A DNA stretch of 32,385 nt from Prevotellaceae bacterium. Lineage in GTDB: Bacteria > Bacteroidota > Bacteroidia > Bacteroidales > Bacteroidaceae. Position 1 is the stretch's first letter. Every line of letters starts with the position of its first letter. This document shows, piece by piece, positions 15,828-23,281 of the stretch. Made by a program: the position numbers and the translations under genes. The notes below the pieces were generated by a model that was given only the letters and a program-made list of their open reading frames with translations, was not told the origin of the DNA and ran no database searches. The DNA lies in contig JAISIN010000013.1 in NCBI GenBank assembly GCA_031262085.1, positions 1 to 32,385 on the forward strand, written 5' to 3'.

Positions 15828-16526
15828 TCATATTTCTTCAGCCTGTTTATCACTCAGCACAAACCCCATGCCTTGTCGGGTGTGTATGAGCTTGGTGGGA
15901 AAATCGCGGTCTATCTTCTTACGCAGATAGTTGATGTACACATCAATAAAATTGGTTCCGGTATCAAAGTGCGTGTTCCACACCTGCTCGGCTATTTCCA
16001 TGCGCGAGAGTACGCGTTCGGGGTTTTCTGTCATGTATAGCAGCAGATTGTACTCTTTGGGCGATAGCTTGACGGGGATGCCTGCCCGGGTGACCTGCTT
16101 GCCCGGCAGGTCGATGTGCAGATCAGCATAATTAAGTTCGACGGGTGGTTCGGGAACGGGGCTGCTGCCTCGTTTGAGTAATGCCCGAATACGCGCGTAT
16201 AATTCGCGGAAGTCGAAGGGCTTCACCATATAATCATCGGCTCCGGCGTCGAATCCGTCGAGTTTGTCGTCGGTCGAGCCTAAGGCGGTGAGCATAAGGA
16301 TAGGCACGGCGGGGTTGATGCGTCTTATTTCGCGACAAAGATCTAATCCGTTGGTCTTTGGCAAAATAATATCGGATATGATCAGTTGAAAAGTGTGGGT
16401 GCGAAACAATCGTAGCCCCATATCGCCGTCATACGCCACCATGGTTTGGTATCCACTCTCTTCGAGACCGTTTTTGAGCAATTCGGCTACGCGTTGTTCA
16501 TCTTCTATTATCAGTATATGGGTCAT
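15828..16526 (-). CDS. OmpR-family response regulator
   Basis: 232 residues from ATG 16524-16526. The receiver domain has the acidic pocket IIEDE (residues 7-10), phospho-acceptor Asp52 (IISDIILP), a conserved Thr (LMLTALG) and Lys (YMVKPFD). The C-terminal winged helix (about 135-230) reads LSPKEYNLLLYMTENPERVLSR, EQVWNTHFDTGTNFIDVYINYLRKKID and HTRQGMGFVL. The frame is open far upstream, and an in-frame ATG at 16593-16595 adds 23 residues from an unrelated gene start; translation may begin at either. It is co-transcribed with the sensor kinase (6-nt gap). The likely target is the downstream pilus operon. Family assignment is firm, target inferred. Confidence 0.9.
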   Translation of the reverse strand: MTHILIIEDEQRVAELLKNGLEESGYQTMVAYDGDMGLRLFRTHTFQLIISDIILPKTNGLDLCREIRRINPAVPILMLTALGSTDDKLDGFDAGADDYMVKPFDFRELYARIRALLKRGSSPVPEPPVELNYADLHIDLPGKQVTRAGIPVKLSPKEYNLLLYMTENPERVLSRMEIAEQVWNTHFDTGTNFIDVYINYLRKKIDRDFPTKLIHTRQGMGFVLSDKQAEEI

Positions 16527-16595
16527 AATTAGGGTGGGATGCTCGCCGAACACCTTTTTAACGGTGAGATCGGCTTTGGGATCTAAGTATTTCAT
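16527..16595 (-). pseudogene. N-terminal stub of an Rpn/PD-(D/E)XK nuclease-type gene
   Basis: The 23 codons directly before the regulator start encode MKYLDPKADLTVKKVFGEH followed by PTLI. This closely resembles the first residues of the Rpn / PD-(D/E)XK_2 (transposase-like nuclease) family abundant in Bacteroidales. The rest of that roughly 300-residue protein is gone, and the stub is joined in frame to the response regulator. If its start is used, the regulator gains an N-terminal extension. Confidence 0.65.
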
Positions 16596-16639
16596 AATTA
16601 TCGCTTTTAAAATTGAGAATACCCATTTCATTCGTGCCG

Positions 16640-16647
16640 CAAATATA
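16640..16647 (-). promoter_or_regulatory. Possible -7 box for the two-component operon
   Basis: On the minus strand TATATTTG fits TAnnTTTG, 45 bp upstream of the ATG at 16595. No exact TTTG is found at the expected -33 position, so this is a partial match. It might originally have served the lost nuclease gene. Confidence 0.4.
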
Positions 16648-16747
16648 AGAAACGTTTTATAGAACAGAACTATTCTGCGGATGTTTTTTGATGGCGGGTA
16701 AACAGCAATAAGCGCAACCGACAAATGACGGGATGGGGAAAAGTGAT

Positions 16748-16755
16748 TACCTTTG
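16748..16755 (+). promoter_or_regulatory. Possible -7 box for the formimidoyltransferase gene
   Basis: TACCTTTG fits TAnnTTTG. Transcription would start near 16762, giving a leader of about 25 nt. The -33 box is not evident. Confidence 0.45.
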
Positions 16756-16787
16756 CCCCCCATATAACCAACAAAATATAAAAACGC

Positions 16788-17687
16788 ATGATAGACCGTA
16801 TTATTGAATGTGTCCCCAACTTCAGTGAGGGACGCGATTTGCAAAAGCTCGACCGTATCATCGCTCCTTTCCGTGCCCGCAAAGGGGTGAAGCTGTTGGA
16901 TTACAGCAACGACGAAGACCATAACCGTTCGGTAGTGACCGTAGTGGGCGAACCCGAAGCCTTGAAGGAGGCGGTACTCGATGCCATCGGCGTAGCCGTA
17001 TCGGTCATCGACCTCAATCTGCACAGCGGACAGCATCCGCGTATGGGCGCCGTAGATGTGGTGCCTTTCATCCCGATCAGGAATGTAACCATGACCGAAG
17101 CCATCGCTCTCTCGCGCGAAGTGGCAGCCGAGGCAGCTACCCGCTACGGATTGCCGGTGTATCTGTACGAGAAATCTGCCACCGCTCCACACCGCGAAAA
17201 CCTCGCCGCCGTGCGTAAAGGTGAGTTTGAGGGATTGACGGAGAAGATGAAGTCGCCCGACTGGAAGCCCGATTACGGCGCACCTCTGCCGCATCCCACT
17301 GCCGGAGCAGTGGCTATAGGTGCCCGCTCGCCACTCGTGGCATACAACATCAACCTCAATACACCCCAGCTCTGCATCGCTACCGACATTGCAAAGAAAA
17401 TCCGCTTCATCGGAGGCGGACTGCGCTATTGCAAAGCCATGGGGGTAGAGCTGAAAGAGCGTGGCATCACGCAGGTGTCTATCAACATGACCGACTATAC
17501 GCACACCGCTCTTTATCGCGCCTTCGAACTGGTACGTATCGAAGCCCGGCGCTACGGAGTGAGCATAGTCGGCAGTGAAATCATCGGGTTGGTGCCCATG
17601 GAAGCGCTCATAGATACCGCTTCGTACTATTTGGGATTAGAGAATTTCTCCATGCATCAGGTATTGGAAGTACGAATGGAGGAGTAG
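16788..17687 (+). CDS. ftcD: Glutamate formimidoyltransferase
   Basis: A 299-residue protein corresponding to the formiminotransferase part of FTCD; the cyclodeaminase domain is absent, as usual for the stand-alone bacterial enzyme. It transfers the formimino group of N-formimino-L-glutamate to tetrahydrofolate in histidine degradation. Diagnostic segments: IIECVPNFSEGRD at the start, DYSNDEDHNRSVVTVVG (about 38-54), HPRMGAVDVVPFIP (about 84-97), LPVYLYEKSA and GARSPLVAYNINLNT. The start ATG directly precedes the conserved N-terminus. No other hut genes (hutH, hutU, hutI) are in the window, so the gene stands alone between the regulator operon and a convergent MscS gene. Its TAG stop lies in the arm of a shared hairpin. 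Confidence 0.93.
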   Translation: MIDRIIECVPNFSEGRDLQKLDRIIAPFRARKGVKLLDYSNDEDHNRSVVTVVGEPEALKEAVLDAIGVAVSVIDLNLHSGQHPRMGAVDVVPFIPIRNVTMTEAIALSREVAAEAATRYGLPVYLYEKSATAPHRENLAAVRKGEFEGLTEKMKSPDWKPDYGAPLPHPTAGAVAIGARSPLVAYNINLNTPQLCIATDIAKKIRFIGGGLRYCKAMGVELKERGITQVSINMTDYTHTALYRAFELVRIEARRYGVSIVGSEIIGLVPMEALIDTASYYLGLENFSMHQVLEVRMEE

Positions 17688-17702
17688 CCGCACCGGCTAC
17701 TC
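17682..17702. terminator. Bidirectional hairpin holding both stop codons
   Basis: GAGTAGCC (17682-17689) and GGCTACTC (17695-17702) form a perfect 8-bp stem with loop GCACC. The ftcD stop TAG is in the left arm, and the MscS stop (TAG on the minus strand, 17697-17699) is in the right arm. U tracts are short on both sides, so termination efficiency is uncertain. Confidence 0.6.
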
Positions 17703-18515
17703 TTTCGCTTGGTGAACGGTAAGCTGTGGGAATGGGAAGCCAATACCCACTTCATTAAAGGTAGCATAGACCTGCTTATTGAAGTTGTGGCACACATCCC
17801 AATAGTCGCCGCTCTTCACCCAAGCACGAATCACTACATCAACACTGCTGCTGTTGAGCGTACTCAAGGCAATATAAGGTGCGGGCGCCTGCAAGATGCG
17901 TTTGTCTTTGGCAAGCACACTGCGCACGGTGCTCTCCACCTTGTCGAAATCCGAGCCGTACTCTACGCCCACCACCCAGTCGACACGACGCGTATCTTCC
18001 TTGCTGTAATTCACAATGGTGCCGCCACTGAGTGAGCCGTTGGGTATAAACACTACCTTGTTGTCGGGAGTAGTCAGAATGGTGTGGAAGATCTGTATCT
18101 CGCGCACCGAACCCGACACACCCTGACACTCTATGAAGTCGCCCACCTTGAACGGACGAAGCACCAGAATAATCAGTCCGCCGGCAAAGTTCTGAAGATT
18201 GCCCGATAAAGCCAAACCCACTGCCACACCGGCAGATGCCAGCAACGCCGCAAACGAAGTCGTTTCGATACCCAATTTACTGACAATAGCCACAATCAGC
18301 AGAATCATCAATAAGATATTCACCAAGCTCTTGGTGAAGCTCTGCACGCCGGCATCGACTTTGCGTTTAGCCAGCACCTTAGCCACTACTCTATTGATCA
18401 GAGAGATCAGGAACCTGCCGACGATAAATATCACCAGCGCAGCCACGATGCGACCACCCAGCGAGATGGCTACATCGATCAGCTTTTCTAACGTAAAAGA
18501 AGAAGACGAAAACAT
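17697..18515 (-). CDS. Small-conductance mechanosensitive channel (MscS family)
   Basis: 272 residues, the size of E. coli MscS (286). Three N-terminal membrane segments: about 15-40 (VAISLGGRIVAALVIFIVGRF), about 60-85 (LVNILLMILLIVAIVSKLGI) and pore helix TM3 (FAALLASAGVAVGLALSGNLQNFAGGLIILV), whose Ala/Gly pattern is characteristic. The beta domain begins at RPFKVGDFIECQGVSGSVREI, with the usual VVFIPNGSLSGGTIVNYS. It releases solutes from the cytoplasm under hypo-osmotic shock. It is transcribed towards ftcD. No clear promoter is seen in the 280-nt gap to the thiamine operon, where the divergent TPP riboswitch lies. Confidence 0.92.
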   Translation of the reverse strand: MFSSSSFTLEKLIDVAISLGGRIVAALVIFIVGRFLISLINRVVAKVLAKRKVDAGVQSFTKSLVNILLMILLIVAIVSKLGIETTSFAALLASAGVAVGLALSGNLQNFAGGLIILVLRPFKVGDFIECQGVSGSVREIQIFHTILTTPDNKVVFIPNGSLSGGTIVNYSKEDTRRVDWVVGVEYGSDFDKVESTVRSVLAKDKRILQAPAPYIALSTLNSSSVDVVIRAWVKSGDYWDVCHNFNKQVYATFNEVGIGFPFPQLTVHQAKE

Positions 18516-18595
18516 AAATTTTTTGGTTTAAAATGTAGATGAGATTATAAAAAAAACATAGATGAACCTAAATAACATACTTTTTTGTATTTTGT

Positions 18596-18627
18596 TTTGT
18601 CGGTTTCTCGCAAAACATATACTTTTG
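18596..18627 (+). promoter_or_regulatory. Promoter of the thiamine operon
   Basis: TTTG (18596-18599), 20 nt, TACTTTTG (18620-18627): a full Bacteroidota consensus. The predicted start near 18634 leaves about 40 nt before the TPP riboswitch. Confidence 0.8.
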
Positions 18628-18673
18628 CCGCCGGAAAGAGGCTTTTGCAAAGCAACTTCCCACCATTAATTTT

Positions 18674-18749
18674 ACGAGGGGTGCCCTAATACGACGGGCT
18701 GAGATCATACCCATAGCACCTGATCCGGGTAGTGCCGGCGAAGGGAACG
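18674..18749 (+). ncRNA. TPP riboswitch (THI element)
   Basis: The conserved core is clear: GAGGGGTGCCC, GGGCTGAGATCATACCC (the CUGAGA pyrimidine-sensing loop), ACCTGATCCGGGTAGTGCC (the pyrophosphate-sensing part) and GGCGAAGGGAA at the 3' side. It lies directly upstream of the TonB receptor, PnuT and thiamine pyrophosphokinase genes and should repress them when thiamine pyrophosphate is plentiful. Confidence 0.97.
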
Positions 18750-18751
18750 GA

Positions 18752-18770
18752 AGAAAAGCTCCCCTTTTCT
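18752..18770 (+). other. Possible expression platform of the riboswitch
   Basis: AGAAAAG (18752-18758) can pair with CTTTTCT (18764-18770) over CTCCC and is followed by GTTTAATCTTT. AGGGG in the aptamer (18677-18681) could pair instead with CCCCT (18761-18765). A weak terminator or an antiterminator switch is possible. Which state ligand favours cannot be read from sequence alone. Confidence 0.4.
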
Positions 18771-18795
18771 GTTTAATCTTTAAAAACTGATTGCA

Positions 18796-20934
18796 ATGAA
18801 CAAATTTGCAACCGCGGCATGCCTGGCGATGGTGTTGCCGCTTGTTGGCGCACAGGCGCACGACACCGACAGCTTGCGGACGATCGGTCTGCAAGAGGTA
18901 GAAGTTGTCTCTACACGTGCCACAGGCACCACACCCGTGGCTTACACCAACGTAACTAAACAGCAGCTGAAAAAGCAAAACTTCGGGGTCGACATCCCTT
19001 ATCTGCTCTCTTTCACGCCCTCGGTGCTCACCACCAGCGACGCCGGAGCAGGCGTAGGCTATACTGCCATACGCATACGCGGTACCGATGCCAGCCGCAT
19101 CAACGTCACCACCAACGGCATACCGATGAACGATGCCGAAAGCAACTCTATTTATTGGGTGAACACGCCCGACATCGCTTCGTCGCTGCAAGATATTCAG
19201 ATTCAGCGCGGGGCAGGCACCTCGACCAACGGTGCAGGCGCCTTCGGCGGAAGCATCAACATGCAGACACAGGGTATCTCGCCCACGCCCTACGCAGAGT
19301 TCTCAGGTTCATACGGATCGTTTCATACGCACAAGGAGACGGTCAAGGCAAGCACCGGACTGATAAACAACCATTGGGGCGTAGACATCCGTCTCTCCAA
19401 CATCCACAGCGACGGCTATCGCGACCGCGCCTTTGCCGACCTGAAGTCGTACTTCGTGCAGGCAGGCTATTATCACGACCGCGGCTCGCTGAAGTTCATC
19501 ACCTTCGGAGGCAAGGAAGAGACCTACCACGCGTGGGACGGCATCGACAAGGAGACGCTGAAGAGCGACCGCACCTACAACCCCAACGGGGTAATCGAAG
19601 ATGATAACGGCAACCCGACAGGATTCTACGACAACCAGATAGACCTCTACCGACAGACGCACTACCAACTGCTGTGGAACCATGAACTGTCGGACACTTG
19701 GCACCTGAACGCGGCGTTGCACTATACCGATGGCGATGGCTACTACGAAGAGTACAAAAACCGCCGCACCTTGACCGAATATGGCTTGACGCCTTACATC
19801 GTCGACGGCGACACCGTGACCCGAAGTAACCTGATACGTCGCAAATTGGTGAAGAGCGGCTTTGGAGGTGCCATCTTTTCGGTTGATTACAAGAGCGAAT
19901 CTCTCACGGCAAGTATTGGCGGTGCAGCCAACCATTACGAGAATACACACCGCGGACGAGTGATGTGGGTAAAGAATTATCTGGGCAAGCTCAACCCCGA
20001 CCACGAGTATTACCGTAACAAGGGTAAGAAAGACGATGCCAACCTCTATGCCAAAGCCAACTATGTCGTAACCGACGGCTTGTCGCTCTATGCCGACTTG
20101 CAACTGCGGCACTTGCGCTACCGCATTCACGGCACAGGCGACCAGTGGGACTGGCGCATCAATACTCCGCAGCAGTTGGCTGTCGACGAGTCGTTCACCT
20201 TCTTCAACCCCAAAGCCGGCGCCTATTGGAGCATCAACAAGCAGCAAGCCGTCTATGCCTCTTTCAGCGTGGCGCACAAGGAGCCTACCCGCAACAACTA
20301 CACCGACAATCTGCTGGAAACCCATCCGCACGCCGAACGGATGTTCGACTATGAGGCGGGATACACTTTCCGCCATCAACGTTTTCACGCCGGAGTCAAC
20401 CTCTACTTGATGGATTACGACAACCAGCTCGTGCTGACCGGCGCCTTGAATGAGATAGGCGAACCCGTCACTGCCAACGTTAAAGAGAGCTACCGCATGG
20501 GCATAGAGCTGATGGCAGGCATACAAATAATTCCCGCTCTGCGATGGGACGTCAACGCCACGTGGAGCCGTAACCGTGTCAAACTCGATACGGGCAGGGT
20601 GCCTATTGCTTTCTCGCCCGACTTCATGGCAAACAGCCTCATCGCCTTCGACTTGAGGAGATGGAGTGCCTCTCTGCAGTCGCAATATGTAGGCAAGCAG
20701 TTCCTCAGCAATGAGAACGACAGCAACTGCATGCTCGATGCGTGGTTCGTCAACAACCTGAATCTGGCTTATACTTTCGGTTTGAAAGGCGTCAAAAGCA
20801 TCACCGTCGGCGCCACCATCTACAACCTCTTTAACGAGATGTACGAAAGCAATGGTTATGCATCCGACGGTTATGCCGCCTATTACCCCAACGCGGGCAT
20901 CCATGCGCTGGCACATCTGACCCTCACATTTTAA
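18796..20934 (+). CDS. TonB-dependent outer-membrane receptor for thiamine
   Basis: 712 residues. Signal peptide MNKFATAACLAMVLPLVGAQA, then a TonB-box-like segment near LQEVEVVSTRA. The plug domain (about 35-150) has PYLLSFTPSVLTTSDAGAGVG, IRIRGTDASRINVTTNGIPMND, IQIQRGAGTSTNGAGAFGG and SINMQT. The rest is a 22-strand-type barrel ending in aromatic HALAHLTLTF. It lies under the TPP riboswitch and 5 nt upstream of pnuT. This is the arrangement of the thiamine outer-membrane receptor locus described in Bacteroides thetaiotaomicron, so thiamine or a phosphorylated form is the likely substrate. There is no SusD partner, which fits a vitamin rather than a glycan receptor. Confidence 0.92.
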   Translation: MNKFATAACLAMVLPLVGAQAHDTDSLRTIGLQEVEVVSTRATGTTPVAYTNVTKQQLKKQNFGVDIPYLLSFTPSVLTTSDAGAGVGYTAIRIRGTDASRINVTTNGIPMNDAESNSIYWVNTPDIASSLQDIQIQRGAGTSTNGAGAFGGSINMQTQGISPTPYAEFSGSYGSFHTHKETVKASTGLINNHWGVDIRLSNIHSDGYRDRAFADLKSYFVQAGYYHDRGSLKFITFGGKEETYHAWDGIDKETLKSDRTYNPNGVIEDDNGNPTGFYDNQIDLYRQTHYQLLWNHELSDTWHLNAALHYTDGDGYYEEYKNRRTLTEYGLTPYIVDGDTVTRSNLIRRKLVKSGFGGAIFSVDYKSESLTASIGGAANHYENTHRGRVMWVKNYLGKLNPDHEYYRNKGKKDDANLYAKANYVVTDGLSLYADLQLRHLRYRIHGTGDQWDWRINTPQQLAVDESFTFFNPKAGAYWSINKQQAVYASFSVAHKEPTRNNYTDNLLETHPHAERMFDYEAGYTFRHQRFHAGVNLYLMDYDNQLVLTGALNEIGEPVTANVKESYRMGIELMAGIQIIPALRWDVNATWSRNRVKLDTGRVPIAFSPDFMANSLIAFDLRRWSASLQSQYVGKQFLSNENDSNCMLDAWFVNNLNLAYTFGLKGVKSITVGATIYNLFNEMYESNGYASDGYAAYYPNAGIHALAHLTLTF

Positions 20935-20939
20935 GGTGC

Positions 20940-21557
20940 ATGGAAGATATGGAACACTTTCTGGAGATTGTCGGTACGCTGACAGGCATTGTTTATCTCT
21001 GGTTGGAGTATCGCGCCAGTATTTACCTTTGGATAGCAGGTATCATAATGCCTGCTATCTACATCATCGTCTATTATGAGGCAGGATTGTATGCCGACTT
21101 CGGCATTAATATCTATTACCTCGCCGCAGCAGTCTACGGTTGGTTGGTCTGGAAGTATGGCGGCAAGCGTCGACGGACGGATCCATCGGGCGGCAGTCGA
21201 GAGCGGGCGGAGCAAGAACTCCCCATCAGCTTCATGCCCGGACGATACTACGTACCGCTACTCTTGATAACGACGCTGCTTTTTGCTGTGATCTATTATA
21301 TATTGGTGCGGTTTACCGACAGCACGGTGCCGGTTCTCGACTCGTTTACCACCGCCCTCAGCATCACTGCCATGTGGATGCTGGCGCGTAAATACATAGA
21401 GCAATGGTGGGTATGGGTGGCAGTCGATGTGGTGAGCGCCGGACTATATATTTATAAGGAACTATATTTTACCTCGATACTGTATGGTGTTTATGCTATA
21501 ATCGCTATCTTTGGCGCAAAAAAATGGAAAAGACTATGGGAAGAAATGATGATATAA
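20940..21557 (+). CDS. pnuT: PnuT-type (PnuC family) thiamine transporter
   Basis: 205 residues with about seven hydrophobic segments and PnuC-family signatures: EIVGTLTGIVYLWLEYRAS and IWIAG-like start, FGINIYYLAAAVYGWLVW, and WWVWVAVDVVSAGLYIYKELYFTSILYGVY at the end. PnuC transporters facilitate uptake of vitamins that are trapped by phosphorylation. The partner kinase follows directly, overlapping by 34 nt, and the gene is under TPP riboswitch control, so thiamine specificity is well supported by context. It acts in the inner membrane downstream of the TonB receptor. The stretch around residues 78-98 (KRRRTDPSGGSRERAEQ) is a hydrophilic cytoplasmic loop. An alternative start is Met4. Confidence 0.9.
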   Translation: MEDMEHFLEIVGTLTGIVYLWLEYRASIYLWIAGIIMPAIYIIVYYEAGLYADFGINIYYLAAAVYGWLVWKYGGKRRRTDPSGGSRERAEQELPISFMPGRYYVPLLLITTLLFAVIYYILVRFTDSTVPVLDSFTTALSITAMWMLARKYIEQWWVWVAVDVVSAGLYIYKELYFTSILYGVYAIIAIFGAKKWKRLWEEMMI

Positions 21558-22165
21558 CAGCCGTTATCATAGCTAACGGCGATTATCCCACTCATCTCGT
21601 ACCTCTGCGCGCGCTGGAGAAAGCTTCGTTTGTGGCATGTTGCGACGGTGGCGCCGACGGCTACATTGCCCGCGGCGGCGTTCCCGATGTGATCATAGGC
21701 GACGGCGATTCGCTCAGCGAAGAGAACCGCCTCAAATATGCCCACTTGATACACGATGTCCCCGACCAGGAAACCAACGACCAGACCAAAGCTGTCCGCT
21801 ATCTGATGAGCCTCGGGCGGCGCGTCATCACCATTGTCGGCGCTACCGGCAAACGCGAAGACCATACCATCGGCAACATCAGCCTGCTCATCGAATACAT
21901 GCGGATGGGAGCGCAGGTACGTATGCTTACCGACTACGGCATGTTCCTGCCTTGTTGCGATAGCCACCTCTTCGACTACAGCCTACCGGGGCAGCAAGTA
22001 TCTGTTTTCAACTTCACAGCCCGCGGGCTGCATGCCGACGGATTGAAGTATCCGCTGAGCGACTTCATCTCTTGGTGGCAAGGCACCCTCAACGAATGTA
22101 CCGGTCGCCGGGTGTTTGTGCATGCCGAGGGCGAATATTTGATGTTCTTTGCTCACACTTATTAA
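21524..22165 (+). CDS. thiN: Thiamine pyrophosphokinase
   Basis: 213 residues. It converts thiamine to thiamine pyrophosphate using ATP. Family motifs: CCDGGAD (about 39-45), VPDVIIGDGDSLSE (about 53-66), the catalytic DQETNDQTKAVRY with paired Asp residues, and VGATGKREDHTIGN. The C-terminal part (GLKYPL near residue 180) is the thiamine-binding domain. It overlaps the end of pnuT by 34 nt (or 22 nt if started at Met5), which points to translational coupling and to metabolic trapping of imported thiamine. Bacteroides literature sometimes names this gene tnr3. The stop codon lies in a 26-bp tandem duplication. Confidence 0.93.
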   Translation: MEKTMGRNDDITAVIIANGDYPTHLVPLRALEKASFVACCDGGADGYIARGGVPDVIIGDGDSLSEENRLKYAHLIHDVPDQETNDQTKAVRYLMSLGRRVITIVGATGKREDHTIGNISLLIEYMRMGAQVRMLTDYGMFLPCCDSHLFDYSLPGQQVSVFNFTARGLHADGLKYPLSDFISWWQGTLNECTGRRVFVHAEGEYLMFFAHTY

Positions 22166-22211
22166 ATACCCTTTCCAAGTACTGCTATTAAATACCCTTT
22201 CCAAATACTAC
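22160..22211 (+). repeat. 26-bp tandem duplication across the thiN stop
   Basis: Two adjacent copies (22160-22185, 22186-22211) of TATTAAATACCCTTTCCAA plus seven bases, differing at two positions (both G/A). The first copy includes the thiN stop codon, and the second ends 8 nt before the next gene. Confidence 0.9.
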
Positions 22212-22219
22212 TTCCAATT

Positions 22220-23158
22220 ATGAAAAACAAAGGATTCTTGTATGTAGGCAGTTTATGCCTTCTTTTTGCCTCGTGCACTGCACCTCGGGTGCTGACTGAC
22301 GTGGTAGCGTTTTACCCTTCCGTTCCGATAGATTCGGTACACGTGTTCGACCTGGGAGATGAAGTCCCCAATTCTGCCCAAGCGATAGGGCGGGTGCAGG
22401 TGTACGATCCGGGCACTGCCGTGAAGTGTAACTACGACCAAGTGCTGTACCTTGCCAAAGAAAAAACCGCAAGGGCAGGCGGCAACGGTTTGCTACTGAC
22501 CAACCATATAGAGCCGTCGATCTGGGGCAGCACCTGCCACCAGATCACCGGAACGATGCTGCGAGTGACCGACTGGCATATCGACTCTTTGCAACCCAAT
22601 CCGGTCATGGAAGGGGTGATTGCCATGAAAGAGGAGCAGCGCGTCAGGGTGGAGAAGGCACGTCCGCCCAAGAATACGTTATCTGTCTCGGCAGGATGGG
22701 GATGGGTTACCAGCAAGGTGGCGACCCCTTTGGGTTCATATCGAGGTAAAGGCGGGGTAGAATGGGGGGTGGAATACAATCATGTGTTCAATTCCGGTTG
22801 GGGCTTCGGGTTGCAATACGCCGGCTTCCAAGTTGAGTTCGATCGCTCAGCTTCGTCGACACTCACGTTTATAGGTCCCTCCTTGGTCTATCGCGGCAGA
22901 TTCTCGGATAAGTGGCTGCCCAAGATGTCGCTCGGCATAGGCTATGGCGGCATGTCGGACAATGGTTTCAACACCTCCGGCGTAGGGATCAGCTATGCGT
23001 TAGGCATGGAATACATGCTCTCCAAGAGCGTGGGCGTGGGCGTTGAGCTGAGTGAATTCGTCTTCAATTTCAGCACAACCAAAGAGCAGCAGCGCAACAA
23101 TGAGCGGAATGGCGTTGCGCGTGTTTCATTGACCGGAGGGTTGCGCGTTTACTTCTAA
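22220..23158 (+). CDS. Hypothetical lipoprotein with beta-barrel-like C-terminus
   Basis: 312 residues. Lipobox LFASC gives Cys19. The N-terminal part (about 20-130) reads VPIDSVHVFDLGDEVPNSAQAIGRVQVYD and ARAGGNGLLLTNHIEPS, like the small lipoprotein domain found in several Bacteroidota envelope proteins, possibly YbjQ-like or DUF-type. A linker with charged residues (about 130-155) leads to a sheet-rich half (about 156-312) with alternating strands (NTLSVSAGWGWVTSK, WGFGLQYAGFQVEF, MSLGIGYGGMSDNGF, SVGVGVELSEFVF), ending in GGLRVYF. That is typical of small outer-membrane barrels. It follows the thiamine genes by 54 nt and may be read with them, but nothing links it to thiamine. Function unknown. 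Confidence 0.75.
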   Translation: MKNKGFLYVGSLCLLFASCTAPRVLTDVVAFYPSVPIDSVHVFDLGDEVPNSAQAIGRVQVYDPGTAVKCNYDQVLYLAKEKTARAGGNGLLLTNHIEPSIWGSTCHQITGTMLRVTDWHIDSLQPNPVMEGVIAMKEEQRVRVEKARPPKNTLSVSAGWGWVTSKVATPLGSYRGKGGVEWGVEYNHVFNSGWGFGLQYAGFQVEFDRSASSTLTFIGPSLVYRGRFSDKWLPKMSLGIGYGGMSDNGFNTSGVGISYALGMEYMLSKSVGVGVELSEFVFNFSTTKEQQRNNERNGVARVSLTGGLRVYF

Positions 23159-23181
23159 AGGGTTGCGCGTCCGCTCCTAAG
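23138..23181 (+). repeat. 22-bp tandem duplication across a stop codon
   Basis: GGGTTGCGCGT plus 11 bases is repeated at 23138-23159 and 23160-23181, with five differences, all transitions. The first copy encodes the last residues and stop of the lipoprotein gene; the second is non-coding. Confidence 0.8.
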
Positions 23182-23202
23182 ATTCGTTTTTTTGTCTACT
23201 TC

Positions 23203-23234
23203 ATTGCTTAAAGGCATAAATTCAACTAACTTTG
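23203..23234 (+). promoter_or_regulatory. Promoter of ychF
   Basis: ATTG (23203-23206, three of four bases of the -33 consensus), 20 nt, TAACTTTG (23227-23234, full -7 match). Transcription should start near 23241, about 40 nt before the start codon. Confidence 0.65.
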
Positions 23235-23281
23235 CGCCTTTTTATGAGTAATAGTTTTTGTGTTTTAATAAAATAGATAGT

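Noticed and set aside
15828..17504. 558-codon open frame continuous with the response regulator on the minus strand
   Set aside because: The upstream part is antisense to the well-conserved ftcD gene and has no recognisable domain. Only the stub from 16595 is meaningful.
19309..20916. 535-codon open frame antisense to the TonB receptor
   Set aside because: It is a shadow of a clear receptor gene. The translation lacks domain features, and long antisense frames are common in this codon usage.
18796..20934. SusC-type glycan receptor
   Set aside because: No SusD partner follows, and the TPP riboswitch with thiamine genes points to vitamin uptake.
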